64,000 nucleotides of DNA, from the NCBI GenBank assembly GCA_001600415.1, contig BCJX01000002.1:2993165-3057164 (forward strand). The letters run 5' to 3'. Positions 1-10,081 of the stretch are shown one piece after another; within the stretch, counting starts at the first letter, position 1, and each line of letters begins with the position of its first letter. The position numbers were made by a program, and so were the translations under genes. Below the pieces are notes generated by a model. The model was not told the origin of the DNA, searched no databases, and saw only the letters and a program-made list of their open reading frames with translations. This DNA is from Pascua guehoae. Taxonomy: Eukaryota > Basidiomycota > Tremellomycetes > Trichosporonales > Trichosporonaceae.

Positions 1-1
1 C

Positions 2-967
2 AACCCGTCCCGCGCGGACCGCAAGCGCTGGCTCGACCTGATCGGAGGCGCGAGGCGGTGCGTCGCAGTCTACTTTGACTTCCCGGCCACACTGTGCAAG
101 CAGCGCCTGGACGCGCGCCTCGACCACCCCACCCTCCGTGCGGGGCGGGGCGCGAATGCCCTCGCGCAGATGGACAGGGAGATGGAGGCGCCGGACGCGG
201 CCGATGGCTGGGAGTCAATCTTTACCATTACGAGCATTGACGCCGCGCGCCAGGCGGTGCGGCGCATCACGCCCGACCCGCCCCTGCTCAAGTTTCCCCG
301 CACCCCGCACCTCGTCAACCTCGGCGCGAGTACGGACGACGACATTGTGCTTGCCGACTTTGACGAGCTGCGCGGCAACCTCACGATCGAGGAGAAGATT
401 GACGGCGCCAACATGGGCTTTTCGCTCGACTATGACGGCGTCGTCCGCGTCCAGAACCGCAGCCACTGGGTCAGCTCGGCCGACCACGCCCAGTTCAAGC
501 CCCTCGACAAGTGGGTACGCGCGCACGACACCGCCCTCCGGCGCATCCTCGGCTCGGATCCGCAGTACCCCGAGCGCTTTATACTGTATGGCGAGTGGGC
601 GGTCGCGCGCCACTCGGTCCACTACACGTCCCTCCCGGGGCCCTTCCTCGCCTTTGACCTGTACGACCGCGTCGCGGCCCGCTTCCTCTCCCGCTCGGCC
701 CTCACGCGCGTACTCGCCGGCTCCGGTATCCCCCAGGTGCCCCTCATTACCAAGACGAGGTACGTCACCCGCGCCGAAGTGCTCGACATGGTGCAGGAGA
801 CGTCGGCGTTCACAGACGGCAAGAGGGAAGGCGTCTACGTCCGCACAGAAGACGATAGCCGGCGGTACACCATCTCGAGGGGAAAGGTCGTCCGCGGTGA
901 CTTTATCGCGGGCAACGAGCATTGGGCACGTGGACCGTTGGTGTTGAATGGATTTGCGAGAGAGTAG
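2..967 (+). CDS. Polynucleotide kinase-RNA ligase fusion, 3' portion (5' end outside window)
   Basis: The frame is open from base 2 to the TAG at 965-967 without an intron. The first ~45 residues (RKRWLDL, then a beta-strand VAVYFDFP, then CKQRLDARLDHPT) resemble the end of a P-loop polynucleotide kinase domain; its Walker A would lie upstream of the window. The rest is a covalent nucleotidyltransferase of the RNA-ligase superfamily: motif I EEKIDGANMG (nucleophilic Lys codon near 395), motif III-like ILYGEWAV, motif IV-like EGVYVR and a basic motif V-like RGKVVRGDF. Such enzymes adenylylate themselves on the motif I lysine and seal 5'-phosphate to 3'-OH ends; a fused kinase can supply the 5'-phosphate. 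This is not the Trl1 tRNA-ligase architecture. Substrate unknown. The internal Met at 170 falls between the domains and is not the likely start. Confidence 0.8.
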   Translation, partial: NPSRADRKRWLDLIGGARRCVAVYFDFPATLCKQRLDARLDHPTLRAGRGANALAQMDREMEAPDAADGWESIFTITSIDAARQAVRRITPDPPLLKFPRTPHLVNLGASTDDDIVLADFDELRGNLTIEEKIDGANMGFSLDYDGVVRVQNRSHWVSSADHAQFKPLDKWVRAHDTALRRILGSDPQYPERFILYGEWAVARHSVHYTSLPGPFLAFDLYDRVAARFLSRSALTRVLAGSGIPQVPLITKTRYVTRAEVLDMVQETSAFTDGKREGVYVRTEDDSRRYTISRGKVVRGDFIAGNEHWARGPLVLNGFARE

Positions 968-2632
968 GCTGTGTTTGTGTGTATGCATGTACTGTACGGT
1001 ACATATACTTTTGAGTGGCGCATCGTGAGGCGAGAACTGACTCATTTTCTTTGCTCGCCTTACTGTCTTCCTTTCTTCAACCCGAGGGACACGTCTATTG
1101 TATCCAGCTTGTCGTTCACGGTCAGCTTTACCTTTCAGGTTTGACGCTGAAGGTGTTTACACGACCAGAGCTGCTTTCAGGATTACTTGTTCAGGTGGTG
1201 AGTTGGATGCCCCTCCTGACAGTGAGGCAGGTGAACATGTGAGTATGTCTACAATCGTTGAGGGTAGAGTACAAGCAGCGTCGGCAGCAAGGAGGTTTGC
1301 GAACTGCCGAGGACACCTGCAGTTTTGGTTAGCAACTTGTCACTGTTACTCGAGGGCAAGAACCGCCATCGACCTCGCGACCGATGAGCGGAATGGGTAA
1401 AGGTGCGTCGACCACGTTGGTTCGGCTGACAACCACCCGCCAGTTCGCTCGAGACGACTTTTACGGCGTGTGGGCTGCCTTGCTGGTCTTCGTCGATGCT
1501 GGAGGTATGGCGGGAGCTGGACACCGTGATCGCTTTGCCGCAGCGGCATTTTCTGTATCCCCCATACTTAAGCCTCGCACAGCATGATGCAGATGGTTCT
1601 CTTGCATGGACGTTTTGCTACGCTCAAGGTTTGCCAGGATGGCCATGGCGGTGCCGACCCAGAACTTGCTGAGGGAATGATATCACCGTCCGAGTTTATC
1701 AGCTGGCCCTGAAATGGTCAGCACGTGTTGTTATTATCGCAAACAGAGCAACCAAGCTCGCAGATGCACCGCTGCAGTGGTAACCATCAACAGGGTGAGC
1801 GTTGCTTTATGGCATGTGGCATGCGCTCGCTCGTGGGTTCGCGTTCAGCGCAGTCCATTGCCCAGACCTCGGGGTTGGGTGGTAACGGGGTAACAGCTTG
1901 GGAAAGGGTACGTCGTACGTCATGGCGGAATGGGGGTGTGGCATGCGGTTGGGCTTGGGGCCTGAGATGATCTGAGATGATCGGGGGTCAAGTGGCAAAA
2001 AAGTGTGGAGCGCGATGTTGATTTTGGCTCGTCCATTGGCCGATAGCGGGTGGCGACTGACTATTCTCAGCGCTGTTGCCTTTGTGCTGCTGTTGACCCT
2101 TTGCTTCTTGCAGCGATCCTGGGATCCTGGGGGACTCCTGTTCCGGCCGCGTCTAGTGTGCACATGCTGCCTGCTGCGCCTTTGTTCGTTTTGTTTTCTC
2201 TGCTGCGATCCCGCCGAGTTCTTGGGCTGTACTCGGGCAAGGCACCACTGCGCATGACGTTGTGCCCGTGGGTGTTTTGGCAGCGCGCGCGTTCTGGACT
2301 CCCGACTTCCCAGCAACTGGGTCCTGCGTCCGGAGACTGAACGCGGCAACTCGGTGGAGCAGACTGGCAATGAGGTCATACCCGGCCGCGGCGAGGGGTA
2401 CAGCCTTCCGCTGCTCGCACTGCCCGCACTGCGTGTTGTGAGGGAGAATGCATCGAGTTGTTGCTCTCTGGGCTTTTCTTGGCGACCATGGACCACATAT
2501 AGGCGCGACGGCAAATGTCACTCCACTGGTTCTTGATCCAGCCCCCGCTTCACTCTTTGCCTTTTTCCAACACCGCACCCACACGTCCTCTACCTCTGCC
2601 GTTTACCGCACCCCCGCAAGCTCAGCGTCACC
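968..2632. other. Intergenic region, no supported gene
   Basis: Several overlapping open frames exist on both strands, but they have arginine/serine/proline-rich random composition, no family motif and no coherent splice pattern. The last ~100 bases before 2633 are pyrimidine-rich, as expected for a fungal promoter and leader. Confidence 0.5.
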
Positions 2633-4024
2633 ATGGGTCTCTTCAACCACCTGGGGACGTTTCTCCTCTTTGCGGCGACGATTCTGCTGCTGATCGCCAC
2701 TAGTGAGTCGGACAGGGTCGTCGGGATGCCGAAGGCCCTTCCATCATTGTGGTTTGAACAATCTGGTCCACAGCACCCCGCCACACTTCCCGTTTGCCAT
2801 CCCTGTTGCCGCTTGACGATGTCTGTGAAGAGGATCTGCCTGGCGTGCACTTGGCGAGCTCGGCGCCGTTGCAGCACGTCGCCGCTCCCTCTGGATCCTC
2901 CTGCACCTGGAGGAGTCGATATAGCAGAGTTTACCGCATTCCGTCCGTTGTCAGCCTCCTGTGGCATACCGACAAGGACAAAATCACCCTCCGCCCATCC
3001 CTTGCCTCGCACAAACAAGCTTTGTACTCCCCGAGCAACTCGCTGACCTTTAGTCTCGGCACCCATCATCCGCCCCGTTGGGTTCCTCACTGTCAAGTCT
3101 GGCGCCGAAACGTTCAGGTTTGGCACCTTTGGCTACTGCCAAACGGCGGGCAATGACGAATGCACGTCGAGCCGCCTGGGGTACAACCTCGTGGACCAGA
3201 TTGCGTCGTTGGGAGGCACCCGGGGCAACTCTGGTCTCAACACAATGACCAAGGCGCTCATCCTGCACCCCATTGCTCTTGGCCTGTCGTTTATTGCGTT
3301 TTTGATTGCGCTCCTCAGCGACCGCATCGGCTACATTTTTGCGTCGGGCACGGCTCTCCTCGCGTTCATCATTGCGCTCGTCGCCATGGTCATTGACTTT
3401 GTCATGTTTGCCGTTGCGAGGCGCCACGCGCGGAACGGCAACCTGGACGCGAGCTACGGCACGGCCACATGGCTCACACTCGTCGCTGTCATTCTCCTCT
3501 TCCTGGCCTCGTTCTTCACAATTTTCCAGTGCTGCTGCGGCAAGTCGCGCAAGGACCGCCGCAACCGCGACGTCGAGGCGACGGGCGTACACCACAACGA
3601 AAAGCGCGGCCTGTTTGGCCGCCGCAACCGCAACCACAACGCGGGTGTCGGTACCGGTGCCGGCGTGGCTGCTGGCGCGTACGGCGCTCAGCACGCCCAC
3701 AACAAGCGTGGTGGTGGCTTGTTTGGACGTAACCGCGGATCCACGGGGACGGGCCACTCGGCCCTCAACCCCGGCGCTGGGCCGTACGCCAACGACGGCA
3801 TGCACACCCACAACCACACCCTCGGCCACAATGACGGATACGGCGGCAACACGCTCCTCGGCACCAACAACAACAACTATGTCGGCAACGACCACCTCGC
3901 GGGCAGCAGCCACTTTGGCAACGACCACATGGCCGCCAACACGGGCCACGTCGGGCACAAGAACCACTTCTGGCAGCGCAATGACCCCGTCGTCGACCCC
4001 GCGTACAACAACCAGCGCCTGTGA
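2633..4024 (+). CDS. PalI/RIM9 family (SUR7/PalI) four-helix membrane protein
   Basis: Predicted exons 2633-2702 and 3054-4024 give 346 residues. Splicing joins LLLIAT to ISAPIIRPVGFL, the classic PalI junction after the first membrane helix. Helices lie near residues 5-24, 96-111, 117-138 and 157-176. The extracellular loop carries the family FGxFGYC...C..xxLGY signature (residues 46-67). After helix 4 comes a CCC cluster (possible palmitoylation), then a ~165-residue cytoplasmic tail very rich in Gly, His and Asn with two GLFGR boxes. In fungi PalI/Rim9 assists the Rim21/PalH ambient-pH sensor at the plasma membrane. The single 351-nt intron is long for this window, and a further small exon inside it cannot be excluded. 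Family assignment is firm; role in pH sensing is inferred. Confidence 0.85.
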
Positions 4025-4793
4025 GGTGGCTACTCACCCTAGCCAGCTCGCTGGCAGCCAGGATGTCTGGAGACATACTGCTCTCCGTTCATATCTGGGA
4101 GCTAGACAGGCCTCGCGTGACGAAGAGAGAAGGCGTGTCGATTACGACAATGACTGTGGGCGTTCACGCACATGTCCATGTATCAGAAGAAGAGAATGCA
4201 GCTATAATTTTGTGACGGACAGTGAACAATATGTATGAAGGCAGTGGGGTATGTATGGTTGACCCCAATGGTTGCTCACCATGCCGACGGCGGTACAAAT
4301 ACTAACCAGACTCTAGAATCGGAGCATTCACTCCCCCTGACAATGGTCCTCAATCTGAACAATGTCCGTGTAAATAATCGTCCACATATAGAAACAACTT
4401 GACAGCGCGACTAGGTGAACAAGACCAAGATATCGACTATCACTTCTTCTGTCGGTTTCAATGACGGTGCCACAGAAACTGCTGTAAACCATACCGCTAT
4501 GCAGCCTCGAAGGGCCTCAGGCGGCTGTGGGGCGGTGGCTCTGACCAGGCCGCCAACCTGGTGAACGAACGCCATTCACAGAATCCCTAACGGCCACACC
4601 ACTCCGGAAGGCGAAAGGCGAACTGCATAAACTATTGAAACACGACAGCAGCGTACTCGCAAGGCTGGGCAGTGAACTGTACAATGCTGGCTGGCCAAGG
4701 TCACCACCGACTCGTGCAACCACACGCGCCGGGATGGGGGCCACGAACATGGCCGAGGCTAGTGGCACCCGCCAGCTGGGAGCTATTCACCGC
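4025..4793. other. Intergenic region, no supported gene
   Basis: Tail-to-tail interval between the PalI-like gene and the secreted-protein gene on the other strand. No long frame with convincing composition. Confidence 0.5.
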
Positions 4794-5258
4794 CTAGGTC
4801 CGCACAGGCGCCGCGGTCAAAGTAATCGGGTCCACAGGGACTATCGTCACCGGCCGGCCCGTAACAAAGCTCGGGCTCTTGGTCGTGGTCTGGGTGATCC
4901 TGCTCCTGGTGATCGGGAGCGTGAGCGTGACCGGCAGGGTGTGCCAGCGGGTAGGAATGGGAATGGGCCCGTACACCATGCTGCTGCGGGTGCTCGTGCT
5001 CGTCGCTTGTGTTGTGGGGGTGTATGTCCAGGTCGGGATGGGGAGGGTGCTCCACCCGACCCACGTCGTGAGCGCCTCGCCTGGTGTAGTTGTGGGGCAC
5101 ACCCAGACGGGCCGGCCGGCGTCGGCGCGCCGCATCGCGACGGGGCAGGGGGGCGGCTCTACGGGCCGTGTATAGACCGGGCAGTGGGGTGCGTTACAGT
5201 CTTGGGGGATGGGGGCGGCGGCGGCGAGTGCTAGTGTGGCGAGGGTGATGAGGCGCAT
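4794..5258 (-). CDS. Small secreted Thr/Pro-rich protein, function unknown
   Basis: A 154-residue intronless frame. It begins MRLITLATLALAAAAPIPQD, a textbook signal peptide with cleavage near AAA-API. The mature part is rich in Thr, Pro and Val (likely O-glycosylated) with three to four Cys in the first 60 residues (CNAPHCPVY and later CPV, VC). It has no GPI-type tail and no recognised domain. A TATAAA lies about 57 bases upstream on the same strand, supporting this start. Alternative: a chance frame, since the antisense strand is also open. The signal peptide plus promoter element make a real gene more likely than not. Confidence 0.5.
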   Translation of the reverse strand: MRLITLATLALAAAAPIPQDCNAPHCPVYTRPVEPPPCPVAMRRADAGRPVWVCPTTTPGEALTTWVGWSTLPIPTWTYTPTTQATSTSTRSSMVYGPIPIPTRWHTLPVTLTLPITRSRITQTTTKSPSFVTGRPVTIVPVDPITLTAAPVRT

Positions 5259-6082
5259 TGTGGTTTGTCAATCAGTGTGCAGGGAGAGAGCGTTCACTGT
5301 CTCTCGACGGCCGGTTTATAAGTGAATGGGGTCTGGCCCAGTCGGACACGCTCCCATTGTAGCGTCACCTTGTGGCGGGTACCGTTTGCATCCCCGCACA
5401 GCAGGTTGCATCCATGCACAGAAGGTTGGGTATCCGGCGATTAAGCTTATCGGTATCGTAAGCTCGCACGCGAGTGTGGCGCCGGAGCAGAGGGAGTCTA
5501 GACGCTGCCAAGCGCATCCGGGAACAAGTTCCGCAACCGGTGTATGGCGGGTGTGTGTATCCGCCGAGTTATCGTCATAGATGAGCGGAAGACGTTGCGG
5601 GAGGAACAGAGGTGGTGCCGCTTTGATATTCTGGCAGGCCGAAGTGAGTGTCAGTGAGTGTACCTGTGCATCATCGTCATCAACTTGAATGCGGACGAAT
5701 GTGGCAGGTCGGGTCATATTTGAGATCGAGGAGATGCTCGCCGAATCTGTCGTCCATGGGCGGCCCGATTCGATGACTCGTGCAAGCTTCTCAGTTTACA
5801 ACAGTGCAGACAAGAGTGTTTGCTCAGCATTGTCATCCATAGTGAGGGCAAGCTACGGCGGGAACGGAAGTTACTTCACGCAGGACTGTTTGTTTCTGTT
5901 AATTCAATCAGTCTGGTATTGATGCCCTGACAACAGTGGGGGAGCCTGCTACAGTTCGTTCGCATTTGCTTCTCAGTTTACAATATCAGACTACAGAGGC
6001 TGTATCGCGACTACCCAGCATCCTCTCCCTTCGACCTTTGCGCACACATTCCGCCCTATTCGCACCATGCCCCCATGGCAGC
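5259..6082. other. Intergenic region between two minus-strand genes
   Basis: Holds the promoter of the secreted-protein gene (right of 5258) and the 3' end of the enoyl-CoA isomerase gene. A short direct repeat related to GCATCC(C/A)(C/T)GCACAG occurs near 5389-5421. No gene seen. Confidence 0.5.
5315..5320 (-). promoter_or_regulatory. TATA box of the small secreted protein gene
   Basis: TATAAA on the minus strand about 57 bases upstream of the ATG at 5258. Confidence 0.45.
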
Positions 6083-7501
6083 CTACAACTTGGCCTTCTT
6101 CTCCTTGAGACTCTCAAAGAACTGGGTCGCCGCATCCTGCGGCTGCAAGACGACCACATTCTTGACACTCTCCATGACCTGCCAGTACATCCCGTGCTGC
6201 GTCGTTAGCGTGTACACTCTTGAGCAGTAGAGCCCTCCACCCTGCGACGTTCCCGACGCAGCCCTTGGTCTGACCCACCTTGATACTACCCCACGCCCCG
6301 GTAGCCGCGCGCTCGCCGAGCTCTTCGCCAAGATCGATCGCGCGCTCGATGAGTGCGTCCTTTTTCTCAGGCGTCGTGTTGTCGATAATCTCGTCAATGA
6401 TGCCCACCTCGAGCGCGTCCTTTTGGGTCCAGCGCTTGCCGATGAGGACGTCGCGCATGCCCTTGGGTGTGAGGCGGGTGCGGAGGAGCTCGGCCGTCGT
6501 GTTGGCAATGGGTAGGCCGATGAGGAGCTAGGTGTTAGTTGTGCGTCGATTGGCCAACTATCACACCCCGTTGTCCTGGGTCTATACACTTGTGGTCTTC
6601 CACACATGTACCCTTGACGGGAGCTCAAGGCTCTGTAGCTGTGCGCTCGTCGTGGCGGGGCCCCTCGCTTCCCCTGCTCCTCATGTCCAGCCACATTGAT
6701 TCCCCTCNNNNNNNNNNNNNNNNNNNNNNNNNNNNNNNNNNNNNNNNNNNNNNNNNNNNNNNNNNCCCCCCCACACACACACACACATCTCTCCGCTCCC
6801 ACACCCACGTATGGTCCAGGTTCAGACTCACCTCGTTCATCGACCACAATCCCTTGCCAGCCGTCATGAGGCGGTAGTCGCAGCAGAACGCCATGAGCAT
6901 GCCACCCGCGAATGCTAGGAATCAGCACAATCCCCCTCTGGAGAACGCACCATGACCATTGACAGCCGCGATCGTCACGAGGGGGAACGTGAGGAGGCGC
7001 CACTGCTTCTTGAGGATGAGTGCTGTTGTGTTAGAACCTGGTCTTGTACGCAGTGTGGACGGGTGCAGCGGGCGTCTAGTCGCAGGCGACCAAATCGCTC
7101 GTCCAGTCAATCACACAGCTATCACGCTGGCTGTCCTTCCTATGTGCCAGTCGAAGGCTCCACCCCCGTCCACCCTGCCCCCCCTCCCCACCCTTTGCGT
7201 TTAACCATCCATCGCGACCCAGGCCCTACTCACCGCGCACCTCGGGATCCCACAACGTCTCGGGGATAAACCCATTACTGAAAAACTTGGGATTGTCCGA
7301 CGCAATCACCAGCGCCCCTGGCCCAGTGGTGCCGGGGTTGGTCGCGCCAATGCCCAGGCGCCACTCCCTTTCGACCGTGTCGAGGTGCTCGAGAATCTCA
7401 CGCATGAGCGGGGGTGAGAGGCGGTTGTCGGGCGGGTTGTGGATTGTAATCTGCCACACCGTCTCGGTGGGGCGGGACAGCGTCGACAGCGACGAGGACA
7501 T
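6083..7501 (-). CDS. Peroxisomal enoyl-CoA isomerase/hydratase (crotonase family)
   Basis: Five predicted exons (7501-7234, 7022-6951, 6914-6832, 6527-6279, 6196-6083) join in frame to 261 residues, the usual crotonase length. The core motif AVNGHAFAGGMLMAFCCDYR carries the oxyanion-hole Gly residues and is rebuilt across an intron. The segment GKRWTQKDALEVGIIDEII is typical of fungal enoyl-CoA isomerase-like members. The protein ends in AKL, a canonical peroxisomal targeting signal type 1, so it probably acts in peroxisomal beta-oxidation, either shifting 3-enoyl double bonds (ECI1-like) or hydrating 2-enoyl-CoA; sequence alone does not decide. Intron 3 contains an assembly gap, so its length is unknown, but no coding sequence seems lost because the frame closes exactly. 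The final intron has a clear CTAAC branch next to its acceptor. Confidence 0.85.
6708..6765. other. Assembly gap (58 N)
   Basis: Run of N within intron 3 of the enoyl-CoA isomerase gene, flanked by a C-run and a CA-repeat, typical of a low-complexity sequencing failure. Confidence 0.99.
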
Positions 7502-8811
7502 GGTGTGAGTGAGCCCTGTGCGAGAGTGGGGAGGACGACAGTTGAGGAGGGGTGTCCTTGGGTGTGGTTGGAGGTTGTTGTGGGGGTTGATATAGGGTGT
7601 GGGCCCCAGCTTAGTCGTCTTGGCCGGTGCCGGGTGGCCGGCTTTCGGTGTGCCGGGTTTGCGGTGTCGGCTGTCGCCGATGGGTCACTGCACCACCGTG
7701 TGAAGTTGCATCAACGGACGCTGGCTTTGTGTCCATAGTGTCCAGCACGCTGTCGTGCATGTAGGTAGCACTAGCATGCGCCGCAGCAAATCTAGCTGCT
7801 GGACTAGAGTAGCATGTGGTTACAACATTGCATGTGTACATCGGCTAACCAGAAGCGTGAAAGGCGACATTATGAGCGCACTTTGCGTGTAGCCGGCGGC
7901 GCCGCGGCCTCACTTGTCGGGCGACGGTGACGCCTGCCACCAGAACCAGAACGGCCGTCAAGACGAGGTAGGCTACATGTCAACAATGATCATAATTGCC
8001 AAAACGTGACGCTCACGTGCATTGAGAAACGCGTAGTGGGTTGACAAACAAAAACCACCCACGCCGTTGGTTGGTCGGCTTGGATAGAACTTGTATCAGT
8101 TCACAGCTCGCAATTCCCGGGCTCACAGAAATGCTGGCGCTCACTTTCGAGAACCATGGTACAGTCGTCATACAGTAGCCATGCGTGCTGGAGCTGAGGG
8201 AATGGCTCGCTGCAGCTCGAGACAGGAAGATATTTCCATCGGCGCCACAGGAGACGGCAGACGCCTCACGGCGGCCGAAGACATAAACGGTGGCGTCCAG
8301 TGGGCAGCATGGCGGCACCTTTCCTTAGGCGGGTCACAATTTGAGGCGAGGCATGTCGTTGTAACGAGTGTCGCATAGAGAGAGTGCCGCTTATGGGAGT
8401 GGAACGTGCAGTGTGTACGAGCGGGGTGCGAGTCGGCTGGAAGGGCGTAGCGGCGTGGTTATTGGCCGATAAATGTGACCAAACTCTCGAGATGCACCGG
8501 GATGCACCGAGAACAGACGAAGAGCGCAGCCCACGCACCAGCGCAGCGAGACCACCAGACGCCAAGGGAGATCCAGCAGAGTAATAACCCGCGGGGCATG
8601 GTCGGTCGTCCGTACCCATCTCCACTCTCAGCCGGGGGAGCTGGAGGTCGTGAGCGGTGGAGTGAGCCGGGGACCGAACATATCCTGAAAGCACCGCTTC
8701 ATGACGGTTCGAATACCGCGGACGGTGGTCACTCGTCGTCTCAACAGGCGTGACGCGAGACGTCGCGTCAACTCGTGACCAAAGCCAGAGCCGGCGCGAC
8801 AACCAGAGAAA
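7502..8811. other. Gene-poor interval with one possible minus-strand exon chain
   Basis: Contains the promoter of the enoyl-CoA isomerase gene (just right of 7501) and the weak exon chain listed separately at 7845-8325. The remainder, about 8330-8811, shows no supported gene. Confidence 0.4.
7845..8325 (-). CDS. Possible 3' exons of a small membrane protein (weak call)
   Basis: Three segments can be spliced in frame to a stop at 7845: an open segment ending at 8145 (reads ATVYVFGRREASAVSCGADG), an exon 8089-8017 (reads NGVGGFCLSTHYAFLNA) and an exon 7972-7845 that encodes a hydrophobic stretch YLVLTAVLVLVAGVTVA followed by a very basic segment VRPRRRRL. Both donors are GTGAGC. The product would be a single-pass membrane protein with a basic cytoplasmic tail. 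No start codon or signal peptide can be placed upstream, where a stop interrupts the frame near 8328. This may be a real gene whose 5' exons I cannot resolve, a decayed gene, or a coincidence. Confidence 0.25.
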
Positions 8812-9069
8812 TCACGCAAGCCGAAGCCGAGTGAGGATAAGGAGACTCGCGACGAGCCGCCTGACGAGCATCCCCACGACCTTTGTCACGATGCGCGACA
8901 GCATCCTCGAAATGGCCTTTGTGATGAGCTTTTCGACCAGCTTTGTGATGACCCGTGCATCCAGCTTGGCGACAAGGTCTTTGTGGTTCGACGTGCGCAG
9001 GAGCTTGAGCGTCTTGTTGGCGGAGCCAATGAGCGTCCTGTTGGCGGCGCGCTGGAGTTGGACGGACAT
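8812..9069 (-). CDS. Small basic amphipathic protein, function unknown
   Basis: An 85-residue intronless frame starting MSVQLQRAANRTLIGSANK. It is rich in Leu, Val, Ile, Lys and Arg with few acidic residues. The C-terminal half (ITKLVEKLITKAISRM and following) has the spacing of a long cationic amphipathic helix ending RLRLA. No Cys, signal peptide or known domain. The chosen ATG sits in a good context after a CA-rich leader; an upstream in-frame ATG at 9153 would add 28 low-complexity residues. Composition is more protein-like than the noise frames nearby, but there is no family support. Confidence 0.35.
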   Translation of the reverse strand: MSVQLQRAANRTLIGSANKTLKLLRTSNHKDLVAKLDARVITKLVEKLITKAISRMLSRIVTKVVGMLVRRLVASLLILTRLRLA

Positions 9070-10081
9070 TGGGGGTTGGTAGTGGGGTGTTTGAAAGAGC
9101 GTGTTGATGAAGAATGAGGTTTGTGAAGAGGTCGGAGTGTGGTTTGCTGGCAAGACCAGGCACTATCAGGGCAAACAGGGTTCCCGGCATCGCGTGGGTG
9201 AGGAATGCTCAAAACTGGACGCGTCGTGGGTGGGGTGCGTGTGGCGCACGTGACCAGACCCATACTGAGACTTTTGATATCAAACAGCGATACGATCACA
9301 CTACAGAATGCTCTGCCATCCCAGAAATGTCAAACTAGTGCAACTTGCAACTCGCAATGCCATCAGCTGAGCATTCTTCTTCTTCACCAAGCTTTCGGTG
9401 ACGGGTGGATCCGCAGCCGCGATAACGACAATAGGAGGCGACCGGAGCCGAGCACTTCCTGGCCAAGAAAAGGTACAGACATCTTTGGCAACTGGGGCAA
9501 AGCCTGGATCAGGTGGTCGAGCTTTGCAAGAGTGGAGCAGTACCTCATCTCGTTACATACCGATGTATGCCGGCCGTCAGACAACAGTACCTCGAGCTGC
9601 GAGCTGCTGCCTTTAGCGACTTCTGGCACGGGCTATTTATGCCGGAAGAGCAAAGGAGATGTAAGGATGTCCATTCCGGATGACGTCAGAAACCACGTAA
9701 CAGCCACCCACGTCGACGATAACAAACAGCTGGCCAGCTGTAACAAAGTTGGAACCCGCACTCCCCACGTCTTGACACGTTTGTTTCTCATCGCCAAGAC
9801 AAAGCCGTACCCTAAGAGTTGCTGTTGCCGAGCAGCTCACCAATGAGCAGCGCCACTGTCACTCGGCGGCGCCGCTACCGCTTTATCGGCGGACAGGCAA
9901 TCGGAGCCGAACCGAACCGAGCGGGCATCCAACTCCGCGACTGTTATTTGGTCCACATTGATCGCTCCTTAAAATCGCCTTGCACGTCGAACATCTTGCC
10001 CCGCCGAACCTTGGAAACCACGCTCAACGACACTTCAGCCAACTATCGTCTCCAACTACACCTTCATCTACCATCCCCACC
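9070..10081. other. Intergenic region, divergent promoters
   Basis: Separates the small basic protein gene (-) from the GNAT gene (+). The last ~100 bases before 10082 are a pyrimidine-rich leader. No gene seen. Confidence 0.5.

Noticed and set aside
1807..2514. 235-codon minus-strand frame in the first gene desert
   Set aside because: Random Arg/Ser/Pro/Gln composition, no domain, no splice logic.
3050..3967. 305-codon minus-strand frame opposite the PalI-like gene
   Set aside because: Val/Ala/Arg shadow of the GC-rich plus-strand codons; the plus strand has membrane helices and family motifs.
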